Shown here in pieces: positions 1-8,446 of a stretch of DNA of 64,000 bases; within the stretch, counting starts at the first letter, position 1, and each line of letters opens with the position of its first letter. Both the position numbers and the translations under genes were made by a program. The DNA lies in NCBI RefSeq assembly GCF_025465545.1, contig NZ_JAODMK010000044.1, positions 1-64,000 of the forward strand, written 5' to 3'. Source of the stretch: Naasia sp. Its GTDB lineage: Bacteria > Actinomycetota > Actinomycetes > Actinomycetales > Microbacteriaceae. The notes under the pieces are model-generated. The model did no database searches, was not told the origin of the DNA, and saw only the letters and a list, made by a program, of their open reading frames with translations.

Positions 1-656
1 GCGTCGACGTCTCCGCTGGTGTCACGATCGGCAGGGACGACGAAGAAGACGCAGGCGACGACACGGGAGGTGGCGCCGTGACCGCGCCTCCCTTCGTCTA
101 CACGGACGCCAACGACTGCTCCTCCGACAACCCGATCGCGAGTGAGGTGGCCTGCCGGGACGACATCACGATCACGCTCGACGGAACGAACATCCCGTGG
201 CAGGAGATCACGATGGCGGACATCGCCAGCTTCCGGCCGGCGCCTCCGACCATCTCGGGTGAGCCGGACGGGTGGGCGATCGCGGGGCTTCCGGCCAACT
301 TCGTGGCCGATGCTCCACAAGAGGTCGTCGTGGGAGAGCTGCTGGGCCAGCCGGCGGAGGTGCGCTTCACTCCGCTCTCCTTCGGCTGGAGCTATGGCGA
401 CGGCGCCACCCGCAGCACCGCGAGTGCGGGGGAGACCTGGACGAGCTCGGGAGCCGAGGCGTTCTCGCCGACGCCGACGTCCCATGTGTACGAGGATCGC
501 GGCACCGTGGAGGCGCTGCTCACCGTCACCTATCGAGCCGAGTACCGTTTTCTCGGACCCGACTGGATCCCGGTGCTCGGCACGCTGGACATCGCGAGTC
601 CCGGGGCCCAGATCCGCGTCGTGATCGCCTCCACGATGCTCGTGGACCGCGCCTGA
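1..656 (+). CDS. PKD-like domain exported protein, 5' end cut by window
   Basis: The frame is open to the left edge (bases 3-656) and ends at TGA 654-656, so the start is outside the window; a GTG at 78 is an internal candidate only. The visible part begins with an acidic, glycine-rich linker. Later it carries a PKD-like stretch: FGWSYGDG near 380, then SPTPTSHVYEDRGT near 470, which matches the WxFGDG...HxY pattern of PKD beta-sandwich domains. Such proteins are usually secreted or surface bound in actinobacteria, but no signal peptide can be checked here. There is no catalytic motif. The assignment to a PKD-like fold is family knowledge; the role is unknown. Confidence 0.6.
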   Translation, partial: VDVSAGVTIGRDDEEDAGDDTGGGAVTAPPFVYTDANDCSSDNPIASEVACRDDITITLDGTNIPWQEITMADIASFRPAPPTISGEPDGWAIAGLPANFVADAPQEVVVGELLGQPAEVRFTPLSFGWSYGDGATRSTASAGETWTSSGAEAFSPTPTSHVYEDRGTVEALLTVTYRAEYRFLGPDWIPVLGTLDIASPGAQIRVVIASTMLVDRA

Positions 657-781
657 CCGGGGCAGGGACAGCCCGCCGTCGATAGCTCGTTCATAGGAAA
701 CGGTCGGTGTACTGCAAGTGTCGCCTTATCAAGCCCACAGAAATCCAGTACATGCTTGGTGTCATTGGAAGGAGCACCACC

Positions 782-2248
782 ATGACTGAGACCCCGCAGG
801 CCCCCGACGGCCAGCCGGGCGGCCGCCCCGAGCAGGAATCCTCGACGGGCAGCACCGACAGTGCGCAGACCGCGCCGATTGCTCACCCGACGGCCGTCTC
901 CCCGGAGACGCCCGTCACCTCGGCGACACGAGCCGCGAGCCCGGCCGAGCAGCAGCCGCCTCAGGCGCCCGGCGTCACCGCCGCTCCCCAGGGCGCCTCC
1001 TTCGGTGCCGCCGCCTACCCGGCCGCCGACACGGCAGAGAGGCCCAAGCGCCGCACTGCGCTCCCGGTGATCGCGGCCCTCGCCATCGGCGCACTCGTCG
1101 GTGGCACCTCGGGAGCGACGATCGCCCTGCTCGCCAATCAGAGCAACAGCACCCAGACCGTCTCGCAGTCCTCGCCCACCAGCCCCAACGTCACGGTCAA
1201 CCGCACGGCGGACGCGACCACGGTGACCGCGGTCGCCGCGGAGGCCTCGCCTTCGGTCGTCACGATCGCGGTCAGCGGCACCAACTCGGCCGGGACCGGG
1301 TCCGGCATCGTGCTGAGCGCCGACGGCTACATCCTCACCAACAACCACGTGGTCACCCTCGACGGCGCGGTTGCGGATCCGCTGATCCATGTCACCGCCA
1401 ACGACGGCCGCATCTACAGCGCCACCGTGGTGGGCACCGATCCGATCGTCGACCTGGCCGTCATCAAGCTCGACGGGGCGAGCGGGCTCACCCCGATGAC
1501 GTTCGGCAACTCCGACCAGCTCAACGTGGGCGACTCCGCCATCGCGATCGGTGCGCCGCTCGGACTCAGCGGAACCGTCACGGACGGCATCGTGAGTGCG
1601 CTGAACCGCAGCATCACCGTCGCCTCGTCCGCGGTGCCCGACAGCTCGGGCTCCTCGACCGACCAGAACGGCAGCGCGCCGAACGACTTCTGGAACTTCG
1701 ACCTTCCGGGTCAGACCCAGACGACGAACGCGTCGAGCAGCATCGCCCTTCCGGTCATCCAGACCGATGCGGCCATCAACCCCGGCAACTCGGGGGGTGC
1801 GCTGCTCAACTCGAGCGGCGACCTGATCGGCGTCAACGTGGCGATCGCGAGCGCCGGCAGCACCTCGGGCGGGCAGAGCGGCAGCATCGGGGTCGGCTTC
1901 GCGATCCCGGCCAACCTCGCCAAGCGCGTCGCTGACGAGATCGTCAAGAACGGCGCGGCGACGCACGGCCTGCTCGGTGCGACGGTCGCCGACGTGACGG
2001 CGGTCGATGACAAGGCCACCAACGCCGGCGCGTACCTCGACGAGGTCTCCTCGGGCGGGGCGGCTGAGGCGGCCGGCCTGAAGCACGGCGATGTGATCAC
2101 CCAGTTCAACGGTGTCGCGATCACCTCCCAGACCGACCTGACCGCTCAGGTCCGGTTCCTCGCGGCCGGCTCATCGGCCAAGCTCACCTACGTGAGGGAC
2201 GGCAAGGCCGCCGAGGCGACGGTCACGCTGGGCACGCTCGGCAGCTGA
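782..2248 (+). CDS. HtrA/DegP-type membrane-anchored serine protease with PDZ domain
   Basis: An envelope quality-control protease of 488 residues. ATG 782 is chosen because GGAAGGAG lies just upstream at about 769-776; an upstream in-frame start at 707 has no such site. Layout: a Pro/Ala/Gln-rich cytoplasmic segment (1-95), one membrane span (about 98-122), a trypsin-like domain (about 140-375) and a C-terminal PDZ domain (about 385-485). The catalytic triad is visible as His189 (TNNHVV), Asp224 (IVDLAV) and Ser337 (GNSGG). An unusual Ser/Asn/Asp-rich insert of about 40 residues (280-322) sits just before the serine loop. A perfect terminator follows the gene, so it is probably monocistronic. 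Substrates are not predictable. Confidence 0.92.
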   Translation: MTETPQAPDGQPGGRPEQESSTGSTDSAQTAPIAHPTAVSPETPVTSATRAASPAEQQPPQAPGVTAAPQGASFGAAAYPAADTAERPKRRTALPVIAALAIGALVGGTSGATIALLANQSNSTQTVSQSSPTSPNVTVNRTADATTVTAVAAEASPSVVTIAVSGTNSAGTGSGIVLSADGYILTNNHVVTLDGAVADPLIHVTANDGRIYSATVVGTDPIVDLAVIKLDGASGLTPMTFGNSDQLNVGDSAIAIGAPLGLSGTVTDGIVSALNRSITVASSAVPDSSGSSTDQNGSAPNDFWNFDLPGQTQTTNASSSIALPVIQTDAAINPGNSGGALLNSSGDLIGVNVAIASAGSTSGGQSGSIGVGFAIPANLAKRVADEIVKNGAATHGLLGATVADVTAVDDKATNAGAYLDEVSSGGAAEAAGLKHGDVITQFNGVAITSQTDLTAQVRFLAAGSSAKLTYVRDGKAAEATVTLGTLGS

Positions 2249-2261
2249 TTCACAGCACGGC

Positions 2262-2299
2262 ACGAAGACCGGCGCGGGAGCATCCGCGCCGGTCTTCGT
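2262..2299 (+). terminator. Strong rho-independent-type hairpin after the HtrA-type protease gene
   Basis: A perfect 16-bp stem (ACGAAGACCGGCGCGG at 2262-2277 against its complement at 2284-2299) with a 6-base loop lies 14 bases after the protease stop. There is no T-tract, as is common in high-GC actinobacteria. It separates the protease from the glycosyltransferase operon that starts at 2354. Confidence 0.8.
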
Positions 2300-2353
2300 C
2301 GTGTCGGGCCAGACGTCCGACCGCGTTCCGGCCCGCTGATACACTCCGAAACG

Positions 2354-3445
2354 ATGGCAGAGCATCGCCCGGACGCCGCTCCGGAGCCGGAGAGTTCCGG
2401 GGGATCCGCGGCTCTCGGCGCCCTGCCCGCGGTCTCCTACGTCATGCCCGTCCTCAATGAGGCGGACCACATCGAGGCGGCTGTCGCCAGCCTCGTCGCC
2501 CAGGACTATCGCGGCCCGTTCGACATCATGCTCGCGCTCGGCCCGAGCACTGACGGCACCGACGAGCTCGTCGCGCGCCTCAGTCGTGCCGACTCCCGCG
2601 TGCGCTCGGTCGTCAACGAGTTGGGCACCACCCCGGAGGGCCTCAACATCGCCATCCGCGCCACCGCCAACCCTGTCGTCGTGCGGGTCGACGCCCATTC
2701 CGCCCTGCCGACCGACTACACCCGCATCGCCGTAGACACCCTGGTCCGCACGGGAGCCGCCAACGTCGGAGGAGTGATGGCCGCCGAAGGCGTCACCCCG
2801 TTCGAGAAGGCGGTGGCTCTGGCCTACGGGTCGCGCGTCGGGCTCGGCGGCACGCCGCACCACGTGGGCGGCGAGGAGGGGCCCGCCGAGACCGTGTACC
2901 TCGGCGTATTCCGGCGCGACCGCCTGGAGGCCGCCGGGCTCTTCGACGAGAACATCCGCCGCGGGCAGGACTGGGAGCTCAACCGGCGCCTCCGGGCGTC
3001 CGGCGACCTGGTGTGGTTCAACCCGGCCCTGCACGTGACCTATCGTCCGCGCTCCAGCTACCGCAAGCTGGCCCGGCAGTTTCTCAGCACGGGCCTCTGG
3101 CGAGGCGAACTCGCCCGTCGATTCCCCTCCTCCAACGGTCTCCGCTACTTCGTGCCGCCCGTCATGGTGCTCGGCGTCGTCGTCGGCCTCCTCCTCGGCA
3201 TCGCCGGGCTGATCGAGGCCGCCGCCGGGCAGGGGGCCACCTGGCTGCTCCTCGGCTTCCTGATTCCCGGCTTCTATGTCGCCTTCGTCCTCCTCGCCAC
3301 GGTGCTCGTGGCGGGCCGGTCGGGACTGCCCACGGCTCTGTGGTTTCTTCTAGTGTTGCCCTGCATCCACTTCTGCTGGGGCATCGGATTCTTCTTCGGT
3401 GTGGCGAAGCTGACGCGCAACATCCAGGCCTACACCGGAAGGTGA
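2354..3445 (+). CDS. Family 2 glycosyltransferase with C-terminal membrane segments
   Basis: A 363-residue GT2 enzyme, similar in layout to ExoA-like succinoglycan glycosyltransferases. The GT-A domain covers about residues 20-250: YVMPVLNEADHIEAA opens it, GPSTDGTDEL follows, and VVRVDAHS is the likely nucleotide-sugar/metal site (a D-x-H variant of DxD). RRGQDWELNRR is the acceptor-side ED-like motif. About 100 C-terminal residues hold three membrane helices, so it acts at the inner face of the membrane. It is first in a run with the CDP-alcohol transferase (3448), a second GT2 (4280) and a glycerophosphotransferase (5196), which suggests a surface glycopolymer or phosphoglycolipid. The sugar is not predictable. 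Confidence 0.85.
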   Translation: MAEHRPDAAPEPESSGGSAALGALPAVSYVMPVLNEADHIEAAVASLVAQDYRGPFDIMLALGPSTDGTDELVARLSRADSRVRSVVNELGTTPEGLNIAIRATANPVVVRVDAHSALPTDYTRIAVDTLVRTGAANVGGVMAAEGVTPFEKAVALAYGSRVGLGGTPHHVGGEEGPAETVYLGVFRRDRLEAAGLFDENIRRGQDWELNRRLRASGDLVWFNPALHVTYRPRSSYRKLARQFLSTGLWRGELARRFPSSNGLRYFVPPVMVLGVVVGLLLGIAGLIEAAAGQGATWLLLGFLIPGFYVAFVLLATVLVAGRSGLPTALWFLLVLPCIHFCWGIGFFFGVAKLTRNIQAYTGR

Positions 3446-3447
3446 CG

Positions 3448-4293
3448 ATGACGTCTGCCTCCGCGAGCCCGTCGCATCTGCCCGGGCCGCCCTCCTCCAT
3501 CGCCGAGCTGCGCCGGGTGGCCCAGCCGCCCGAGGTGCGCCAGCGGCGCAACGCCGAGCACTGGACCGCGTCGCTCTACCTGCGCTCCTTCTCGCCCTAC
3601 CTGACCTGGCTGCTGCTGCGCACGTCGATCTCCGCCAACGGCGTGACCGGGCTGATGATCCTGGTGGGCTGGTCGACGGCCGCCGCGCTGCTCGTCCCGG
3701 GCCTGGCAGGCGCCGCGCTCGCCGTGGTCCTGGGCCAGCTGCAGATGCTCGTCGACTGCTGTGACGGGGAGGTCGCGCGCTGGCGGGGCACCTCCTCGCC
3801 GGCCGGTGTGTTCCTCGACAAGGTCGGTCACTACACGACGGAGGCTCTCATCCCGATCGCGCTCGGCGTGCGGGCAGCCGGCTTTCCGTTCGACGCGCCA
3901 GAGGACTTCCTCTGGACGACTCTCGGGCTGCTGCTCGCGCTCTTCATCGTGCTCAACAAGGCGCTCAACGACATGGTGCACGTGGCCCGCGCCAACGCCG
4001 GCCTCGAGAAGCTCGCCGATCACCGCGATGAGGCGGTGCCCGCGCAGCGGCTCGTCGCCCGCCTCCGGCGACTGGCGCGGTTCGTCCCCTTCCACCGCCT
4101 CTACCACTCGGTCGAGCTCACGCTTCTCGCGTTCGCCACGGCGGTGGCGGGCGCGGTGCTCGCCGCGACCGGTGCCATCGACTCTCCCGTCGTGGCGGAC
4201 CGCTGGCTCGTCGGCGTGCTCGTGCCGCTGTCCCTGCTCGCCCTCGCCGGTCACTTCGTGGCCATCCTCGCCTCGAAGCGTGTCCGCACCTGA
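3448..4293 (+). CDS. CDP-alcohol phosphatidyltransferase family protein with altered motif
   Basis: A 281-residue integral membrane enzyme of the family that moves a phospho-alcohol from a CDP-activated donor to a second alcohol. ATG 3448 is 2 bases after the previous stop. The CDP-alcohol motif is clear: D103-C-C-D106-G107-E-V-A110-R111, then G120 and D124. The last residue, normally the catalytic-base Asp (D4), is His128 here. About six hydrophobic segments are visible. The neighbours (two GT2 enzymes, a TagF-like transferase and a nucleotidyltransferase at 7531) suggest it joins a CDP-linked building block to a membrane acceptor. The CDP donor is unknown; CDP-glycerol, CDP-inositol or another polyol are all possible. 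The next gene overlaps by 14 bases. Confidence 0.85.
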   Translation: MTSASASPSHLPGPPSSIAELRRVAQPPEVRQRRNAEHWTASLYLRSFSPYLTWLLLRTSISANGVTGLMILVGWSTAAALLVPGLAGAALAVVLGQLQMLVDCCDGEVARWRGTSSPAGVFLDKVGHYTTEALIPIALGVRAAGFPFDAPEDFLWTTLGLLLALFIVLNKALNDMVHVARANAGLEKLADHRDEAVPAQRLVARLRRLARFVPFHRLYHSVELTLLAFATAVAGAVLAATGAIDSPVVADRWLVGVLVPLSLLALAGHFVAILASKRVRT

Positions 4294-5173
4294 CGCGCTG
4301 CCCGCCGTCGGTGTCGTCGTCCTCACCCAGGGAACGCGTCCCGAGGACCTGAGGCGCGGGCTGGACAGCGTGCTCGGGCAGCGCGGCGTGGCAGTGGATG
4401 TCGCCGTTGTGGGCAACGGATGGGATCCGTCGCAGCTGCCCGGCGGCCTGCCCGAGGGAGTCCGCGCGGTCGCACTGCCCGAGAACATCGGCATTCCCGC
4501 CGGTCGCAACGCGGGCGTCCCATGGGTCACGGGCGAGTACCTGTTCTTCCTCGATGACGACGCCTCGCTCGCCTCCCCGCGGTTCCTCGCCGAGGCGATC
4601 GTTCTGATCCGCGCCGATCGCCGCATCGGGCTGATCCAGCCCCGGGTGGTCGACCCGACGGGGGTCGCGTCGCCCCGACGTTGGATCCCGCGGATCCGCA
4701 AGGGCGATCCCGGTCACTCCAGCCCGGTGTTCTCCGTGTGGGAGGGCGCCGTGCTGCTGCCGCGCAAGGTGTTCGATACGGCCGGAGGGTGGGGCGACCC
4801 CTACTTCTATGCGCACGAGGGGATCGAGCTCGCGTGGCGGGTGTGGGACACCGGGCGGCGGGCTTGGTACTCCGGCCAGCTGATCGCCCATCACCCCGTC
4901 ATCGCGCCCACCCGGCACGACCACTACTACCGTCTCAACGCGCGGAACCGGGTCTGGCTGGCGCGCCGAAACCTGCCAAGGGTCCTGGTGCCGCTCTACG
5001 TGCTCGCCTGGACCTGCATCCAGACGCTGCGCTTCACCCGGGACCGGAGCGGTCTGCGTGCCTGGTGGGCGGGCTGGTTCGAAGGCTGGCGGGTCGACCC
5101 GGGCGGGCGCCGGCCGATGAGCTGGCGCACCGTCGCGCGGATGACCCGCGCCGGACGGCCGCCGATCGTCTGA
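4280..5173 (+). CDS. Family 2 glycosyltransferase (rhamnosyltransferase-like)
   Basis: A 297-residue soluble GT2 enzyme. GTG 4280 overlaps the end of the CDP-alcohol transferase gene by 14 bases and gives an N-terminus that runs straight into the first beta strand (VGVVVLTQGTRPEDL). Further motifs are a donor-binding ENIGIPAGRNAG, a triple-Asp metal site (FFLDDDAS) and the acceptor-side HEGIELAWRVWD, typical of rhamnosyltransferase-like GT2 proteins. The C-terminus is basic and may touch the membrane. Its place inside the glycopolymer operon, translationally coupled to the gene before it, implies that it adds a sugar to the same product. Donor and acceptor are unknown. Confidence 0.85.
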   Translation: MSAPDALPAVGVVVLTQGTRPEDLRRGLDSVLGQRGVAVDVAVVGNGWDPSQLPGGLPEGVRAVALPENIGIPAGRNAGVPWVTGEYLFFLDDDASLASPRFLAEAIVLIRADRRIGLIQPRVVDPTGVASPRRWIPRIRKGDPGHSSPVFSVWEGAVLLPRKVFDTAGGWGDPYFYAHEGIELAWRVWDTGRRAWYSGQLIAHHPVIAPTRHDHYYRLNARNRVWLARRNLPRVLVPLYVLAWTCIQTLRFTRDRSGLRAWWAGWFEGWRVDPGGRRPMSWRTVARMTRAGRPPIV

Positions 5174-5195
5174 GCCCTCCGGCTAGCCTGGTGCC

Positions 5196-6464
5196 GTGGG
5201 ACTTTCACGCGACATCGGCCTTGCCGCGGCCACCGCCCAGCGCCTGGTGCGCAGCAGACTGGCACAGCGGCGGCTGCAGCGGCTGCTCTCCGCGCGGGCC
5301 TCCCTGCCGAAGGGGCGCTACGAGATCGCCATCTACTTCGCGGACCCTGTGGTGAACCTGTACCAGATCCGGCAGTGGTACAAGCCGCTCCTCGAGCTCA
5401 GTGAGCGCTGGCCGGTGCTCCTCCTCAGCAGGACGGCCCCCGCAGCGGAGCAGATCCTCGCCGAGTCGCCGCTCCCCCTCGCCTACGTCCGCCGGGTCGA
5501 GGACCTCGAGCGGATCGTGTCCGAGCAGCCGCTGAAGATCGTGCTCTACGTCAACCAGAACTCTCGCAACTTCCAGATGATGCGATACGGCCGCCGGTGG
5601 CACGTGTTCATCAATCACGGCGAGAGCGACAAGATGTACATGACCACGAACCAGTTCAAGGCGTACGACTACAGCCTCATTGCGGGCCAGGCCGCCCGGG
5701 ACCGGCTGGGGCGCGTGCTCTGGGACTACGACTTCGACAAGCGGGCTCTCCAGATCGGCCGCCCGCAGGCGGACCACTACTCGGGCAGCCTTCCCTACTC
5801 GCCCGATGAGCGCACCGTGATCCTCTACGCGCCCACCTGGGAGGGTGACCGCGCGGCGGCCGCCTATGGCTCCGTGGCGACGCACGGCGTCCAGCTGGTG
5901 CGGGCTCTCGTCGCCACCGGTCGGCATCGCGTGATCTACCGGCCGCATCCGCGCAGCGGCGTGGTGGACTCGGCGTACGGCGCGGCGAACCGCGAGATCG
6001 TCGCGATGCTCGAACGTGCGAACAACTCCGACCGTGGAGCCCAGCATGTGCACGACACGGGCGCCGACATCGGCTGGCAGCTCGCCGCCGCCGACGTCGC
6101 GATCGTCGACATCTCGGCGATGGTCTACGACCGGCTCGCGGCCGGCAAGCCCCTGCTCGTCACCCGCCCGGTGAGCCCGACCGCGATCATCGACGCCGGG
6201 GGATACCTGAGCGATGCGGAGTGGCTGTCCTCCTCAGAGGCATCACGGGTGGTCGACCGCATCGAGGGCCTCGAGGAGGACGAGGGCGCCTCCGAACGCC
6301 TCCGTGGCTGGGTGCAGCACTACTTCGGCGATACGTCCCCAGGCGCCAGCACCGCACGCTTCCACGCGGCCATCGAGGGACTGATGGCCTCATGGGACGA
6401 GCATGCCGCCCTGCATCGCGACGACGAGCTGACCTTCACGGACCCCGACGAGACCGACGACTGA
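5196..6464 (+). CDS. CDP-glycerol glycerophosphotransferase family protein (TagB/TagF-like)
   Basis: A 422-residue GT-B-fold enzyme of the teichoic-acid polymerase family, which transfers glycerol-phosphate or a related polyol-phosphate from CDP-activated donors. GTG 5196 starts 22 bases after the previous stop. Family landmarks are FINHGESDKMYM (the first conserved His region), VILYAPTWEGDR, VIYRPHPRSG with the RPHP motif, and IVDISAMVYDRLAAGKPLL with the donor-binding D-S-AMVYD pattern. It has a short amphipathic N-terminus and no membrane span, so it is probably peripheral on the inner membrane face. It ends the four-gene operon begun at 2354 and is the best evidence that the product contains phosphodiester-linked polyol units. 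Confidence 0.88.
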   Translation: MGLSRDIGLAAATAQRLVRSRLAQRRLQRLLSARASLPKGRYEIAIYFADPVVNLYQIRQWYKPLLELSERWPVLLLSRTAPAAEQILAESPLPLAYVRRVEDLERIVSEQPLKIVLYVNQNSRNFQMMRYGRRWHVFINHGESDKMYMTTNQFKAYDYSLIAGQAARDRLGRVLWDYDFDKRALQIGRPQADHYSGSLPYSPDERTVILYAPTWEGDRAAAAYGSVATHGVQLVRALVATGRHRVIYRPHPRSGVVDSAYGAANREIVAMLERANNSDRGAQHVHDTGADIGWQLAAADVAIVDISAMVYDRLAAGKPLLVTRPVSPTAIIDAGGYLSDAEWLSSSEASRVVDRIEGLEEDEGASERLRGWVQHYFGDTSPGASTARFHAAIEGLMASWDEHAALHRDDELTFTDPDETDD

Positions 6465-6480
6465 CCGCCGCCGGTCACCC

Positions 6481-6500
6481 GCGGCAGCCGCCGCTGCCGC
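6481..6500. terminator. Short GC-rich hairpin between convergent genes
   Basis: GCGGCAGC (6481-6488) pairs with GCTGCCGC (6493-6500) around a 4-base loop, 17 bases after the glycopolymer operon stop and before the convergent gene ending at 6622. It could stop transcription from either side. There is no T-tract. Confidence 0.45.
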
Positions 6501-6569
6501 CCGCTCGGCGCTGGATGAGGGGCACCGCCCTCGGCGCAGAGCATCCTCAGCGCATGCTCAGCGTGCAGC

Positions 6570-6599
6570 GTGCTCGGCGCTCGCGTGCTCGGCGCTCGG
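6570..6599. repeat. 15-bp tandem duplication in the convergent intergenic region
   Basis: GTGCTCGGCGCTCGC at 6570-6584 is followed at once by a copy at 6585-6599 that differs in the last base. A related GCTCGGCGCT core occurs once more near 6503. Only two full units exist and there are no spacers, so it is a small local duplication, not an array. Confidence 0.6.
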
Positions 6600-6621
6600 G
6601 CGGAGGCGGCGCCGCAGCGGG

Positions 6622-7446
6622 TCAATCCCGCAGCGGACCGGACGGGTCCAGCGGCTCCAGCGGCCCCGACCGTGCCGCGGGCTTCCTGCCCAGGCGCGGC
6701 ACACGCAGGCGTCGCGACGGCGCTGCCGTGAGCTCCTCGGTGCGGCGGGGGCGAGCCTCCAGCTCCTCGCGGAGCTCCAGTGGCGGCGGCGGGAACGCCT
6801 CCCGCGCGGCGTTGATCACTCGGCGGCCGAGCAGATGGTTGCCGGCTCCGCCGACGACCGCGCCGACGCCGAAGGGAACGAGGCGGCCGAGAACGGAGGT
6901 GCCCTGCCGGGTGATGAAGCGGCGGATGAAGCTGCGCTTCAAGCGGTCGGTGAGCTGGCCGACCATCGCCTTGGGGAGGCTGCTCGTGATGAGCTCGCCC
7001 CAGTAGGCGCTGCGGTTGCCGCTGCCCCGGCCCACCTGGCCGGCGAACTGCCGCACCAGATCCTGGCCGGTCGAGCCCAGCATCAGGGCCATCACCAGGG
7101 ACCGTGCTCGCTCGGGCTCGACGATCGCGATGCCGTGCACCTCGGTCACCGACTGGGCGAAGAGCGCGCTGGCTTCGAGGAAGCCGGCCGTCTCCACGCC
7201 GGACAGCCCGAGGGAGGCCACCGTGCCGATGCCGGGCACCACCGCGCTCGCGCCCACGGCCGCTCCGCCGGTGGTCACGGCGGTGAGGTAGTGGCGCTCC
7301 AGGATGCGGATGATGTCCGCGGGGGAGGCGTTGGGGCGGCGCTTGCGGATGGCTCTGATGTTGGCGACGACCAGGGGACGCTGCACCGACAGGAGGCGCT
7401 CGAATCCCTTGACGACGGTGGCCGGAAGCTCGGTCTGGTCGGACAT
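6622..7446 (-). CDS. Conserved hypothetical protein with glycine-rich hydrophobic helices
   Basis: A 274-residue protein that I do not firmly recognise. The N-terminal 55 residues are charged. A Gly/Ala-rich hydrophobic hairpin follows (about 55-97, with PGIGTVASLGLSGVETAG), and a second hydrophobic stretch lies near 185-208 (FGVGAVVGGAGNHLLG). The C-terminal 65 residues are Pro/Arg-rich and low in complexity. The hydrophobic hairpin recalls EcsC-type proteins, but I cannot confirm that. It stands alone between the glycopolymer operon (convergent) and the nucleotidyltransferase gene at 7531, which is read in the same direction, so a role in envelope biology is possible but only by position. 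Confidence 0.6.
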   Translation of the reverse strand: MSDQTELPATVVKGFERLLSVQRPLVVANIRAIRKRRPNASPADIIRILERHYLTAVTTGGAAVGASAVVPGIGTVASLGLSGVETAGFLEASALFAQSVTEVHGIAIVEPERARSLVMALMLGSTGQDLVRQFAGQVGRGSGNRSAYWGELITSSLPKAMVGQLTDRLKRSFIRRFITRQGTSVLGRLVPFGVGAVVGGAGNHLLGRRVINAAREAFPPPPLELREELEARPRRTEELTAAPSRRLRVPRLGRKPAARSGPLEPLDPSGPLRD

Positions 7447-7530
7447 GTCGGCAGTCTACGAGTCGGACCTCGGCGCCGGATGGGGCTGGACAGCCGCGTG
7501 CTTCGCCGCCAAGGAGGCGCAGCGACGGCG

Positions 7531-8223
7531 TCAGACGAAGAGGTTCGCCCGCTCCAGATCCTCGGCGAAGTCGATCTCCACCGCGTACAGGTCGGAGATG
7601 TCGAGCGGCTCCACGAGCATCCCGTCGTTCTCGATCGCGAGCTCGATGCCGCGCTCGAAGTAGTCCTGTGCGCCGACACGCGCCAGCTGACGGATCAGCG
7701 TCGCCTTGTCGCGGCTGGATACGTAGTTGATGCCGACGGCCTCGCCGAGGGCGTTCTTGACCGTCTTCGAGAGCGCCTTGATGTAGCCCTCGGCCATGGT
7801 CGTGTACTTGACCTCCTCGTCGGAGACGGACGAGGTGTTGACGGTCACGAAGGACTGGTCGCGGGCCATCAGGGGGATGCAGCGGTCGAGCACCTCGGGG
7901 GCGAACACGACATCGCCGTTCATCCAGAGCACGCCGCCCGGAGCCGACGCCTGCAGGGCCCGGAGCAGGCTCTTGGAGGTGTTCGTCTGGTCGTACTTCT
8001 CGTTGTAGACGTAGGTGGCCTCGGGAAAGGCGTCGATGATGTGCTCGAGCTTGTAGCCGACCACCGTGGTGATCGAGGCGTTGCGGCCGAAGGCGTAGTG
8101 CACGTTGTCGAACTGCTGGCCCATGATGGTGCGACCGTCGGCCAGCTCGGTGAGGGGTTTCGGAAGAGAGCGGCCGAGCCGGGAACCCATGCCGGCGGCG
8201 AGGATGACGATCTGGGGTGTCAC
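7531..8223 (-). CDS. Sugar/polyol-phosphate nucleotidyltransferase (phosphocholine cytidylyltransferase-like)
   Basis: A 230-residue NTP transferase that would form an NDP-activated sugar or alcohol from its phosphate. GTG 8223 is chosen because AGGAGAAG lies 3 bases upstream; a longer frame to 8280 would add 19 residues with no site. The nucleotide-binding signature AAGMGSRLGRSLPKPL is at residues 9-24 and the metal Asp is in LWMNGDVVF. The length and motif fit the small cytidylyltransferases (LicC-like or inositol-phosphate cytidylyltransferase-like). With a CDP-alcohol transferase and a CDP-glycerol-type transferase 2-4 kb away, it is the obvious candidate to make the CDP-linked donor. That link is inference. 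Confidence 0.8.
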   Translation of the reverse strand: MTPQIVILAAGMGSRLGRSLPKPLTELADGRTIMGQQFDNVHYAFGRNASITTVVGYKLEHIIDAFPEATYVYNEKYDQTNTSKSLLRALQASAPGGVLWMNGDVVFAPEVLDRCIPLMARDQSFVTVNTSSVSDEEVKYTTMAEGYIKALSKTVKNALGEAVGINYVSSRDKATLIRQLARVGAQDYFERGIELAIENDGMLVEPLDISDLYAVEIDFAEDLERANLFV

Positions 8224-8446
8224 GTTCTTCTCCTGGAATTCACTCACATATAGACAATTCGACGCCCAAGCGATCGACAAGATGCTATCGGGCGACAGGC
8301 GGCCTTTGGTATGCTCCGCCGCTGTTCCGTGTCCCGATCGTTAACTGCTTCAGACGCAACGCGGCGTCCCGGGCGAATCTTCCCCGCTAGCGTGAGTGGC
8401 CCCGCTGCGGCGATCCGCGGATGTGGGGATTGATAGCGTTGAGCAG

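Noticed and set aside
530..2086. 518-residue minus-strand frame opposite the HtrA-type protease
   Set aside because: It has no domain and no ribosome site, and it mirrors a gene with a complete catalytic triad and PDZ domain.
6570..6599. CRISPR-like repeat
   Set aside because: Two adjacent 15-bp copies with no spacer and no cas genes; this is only a tandem duplication.
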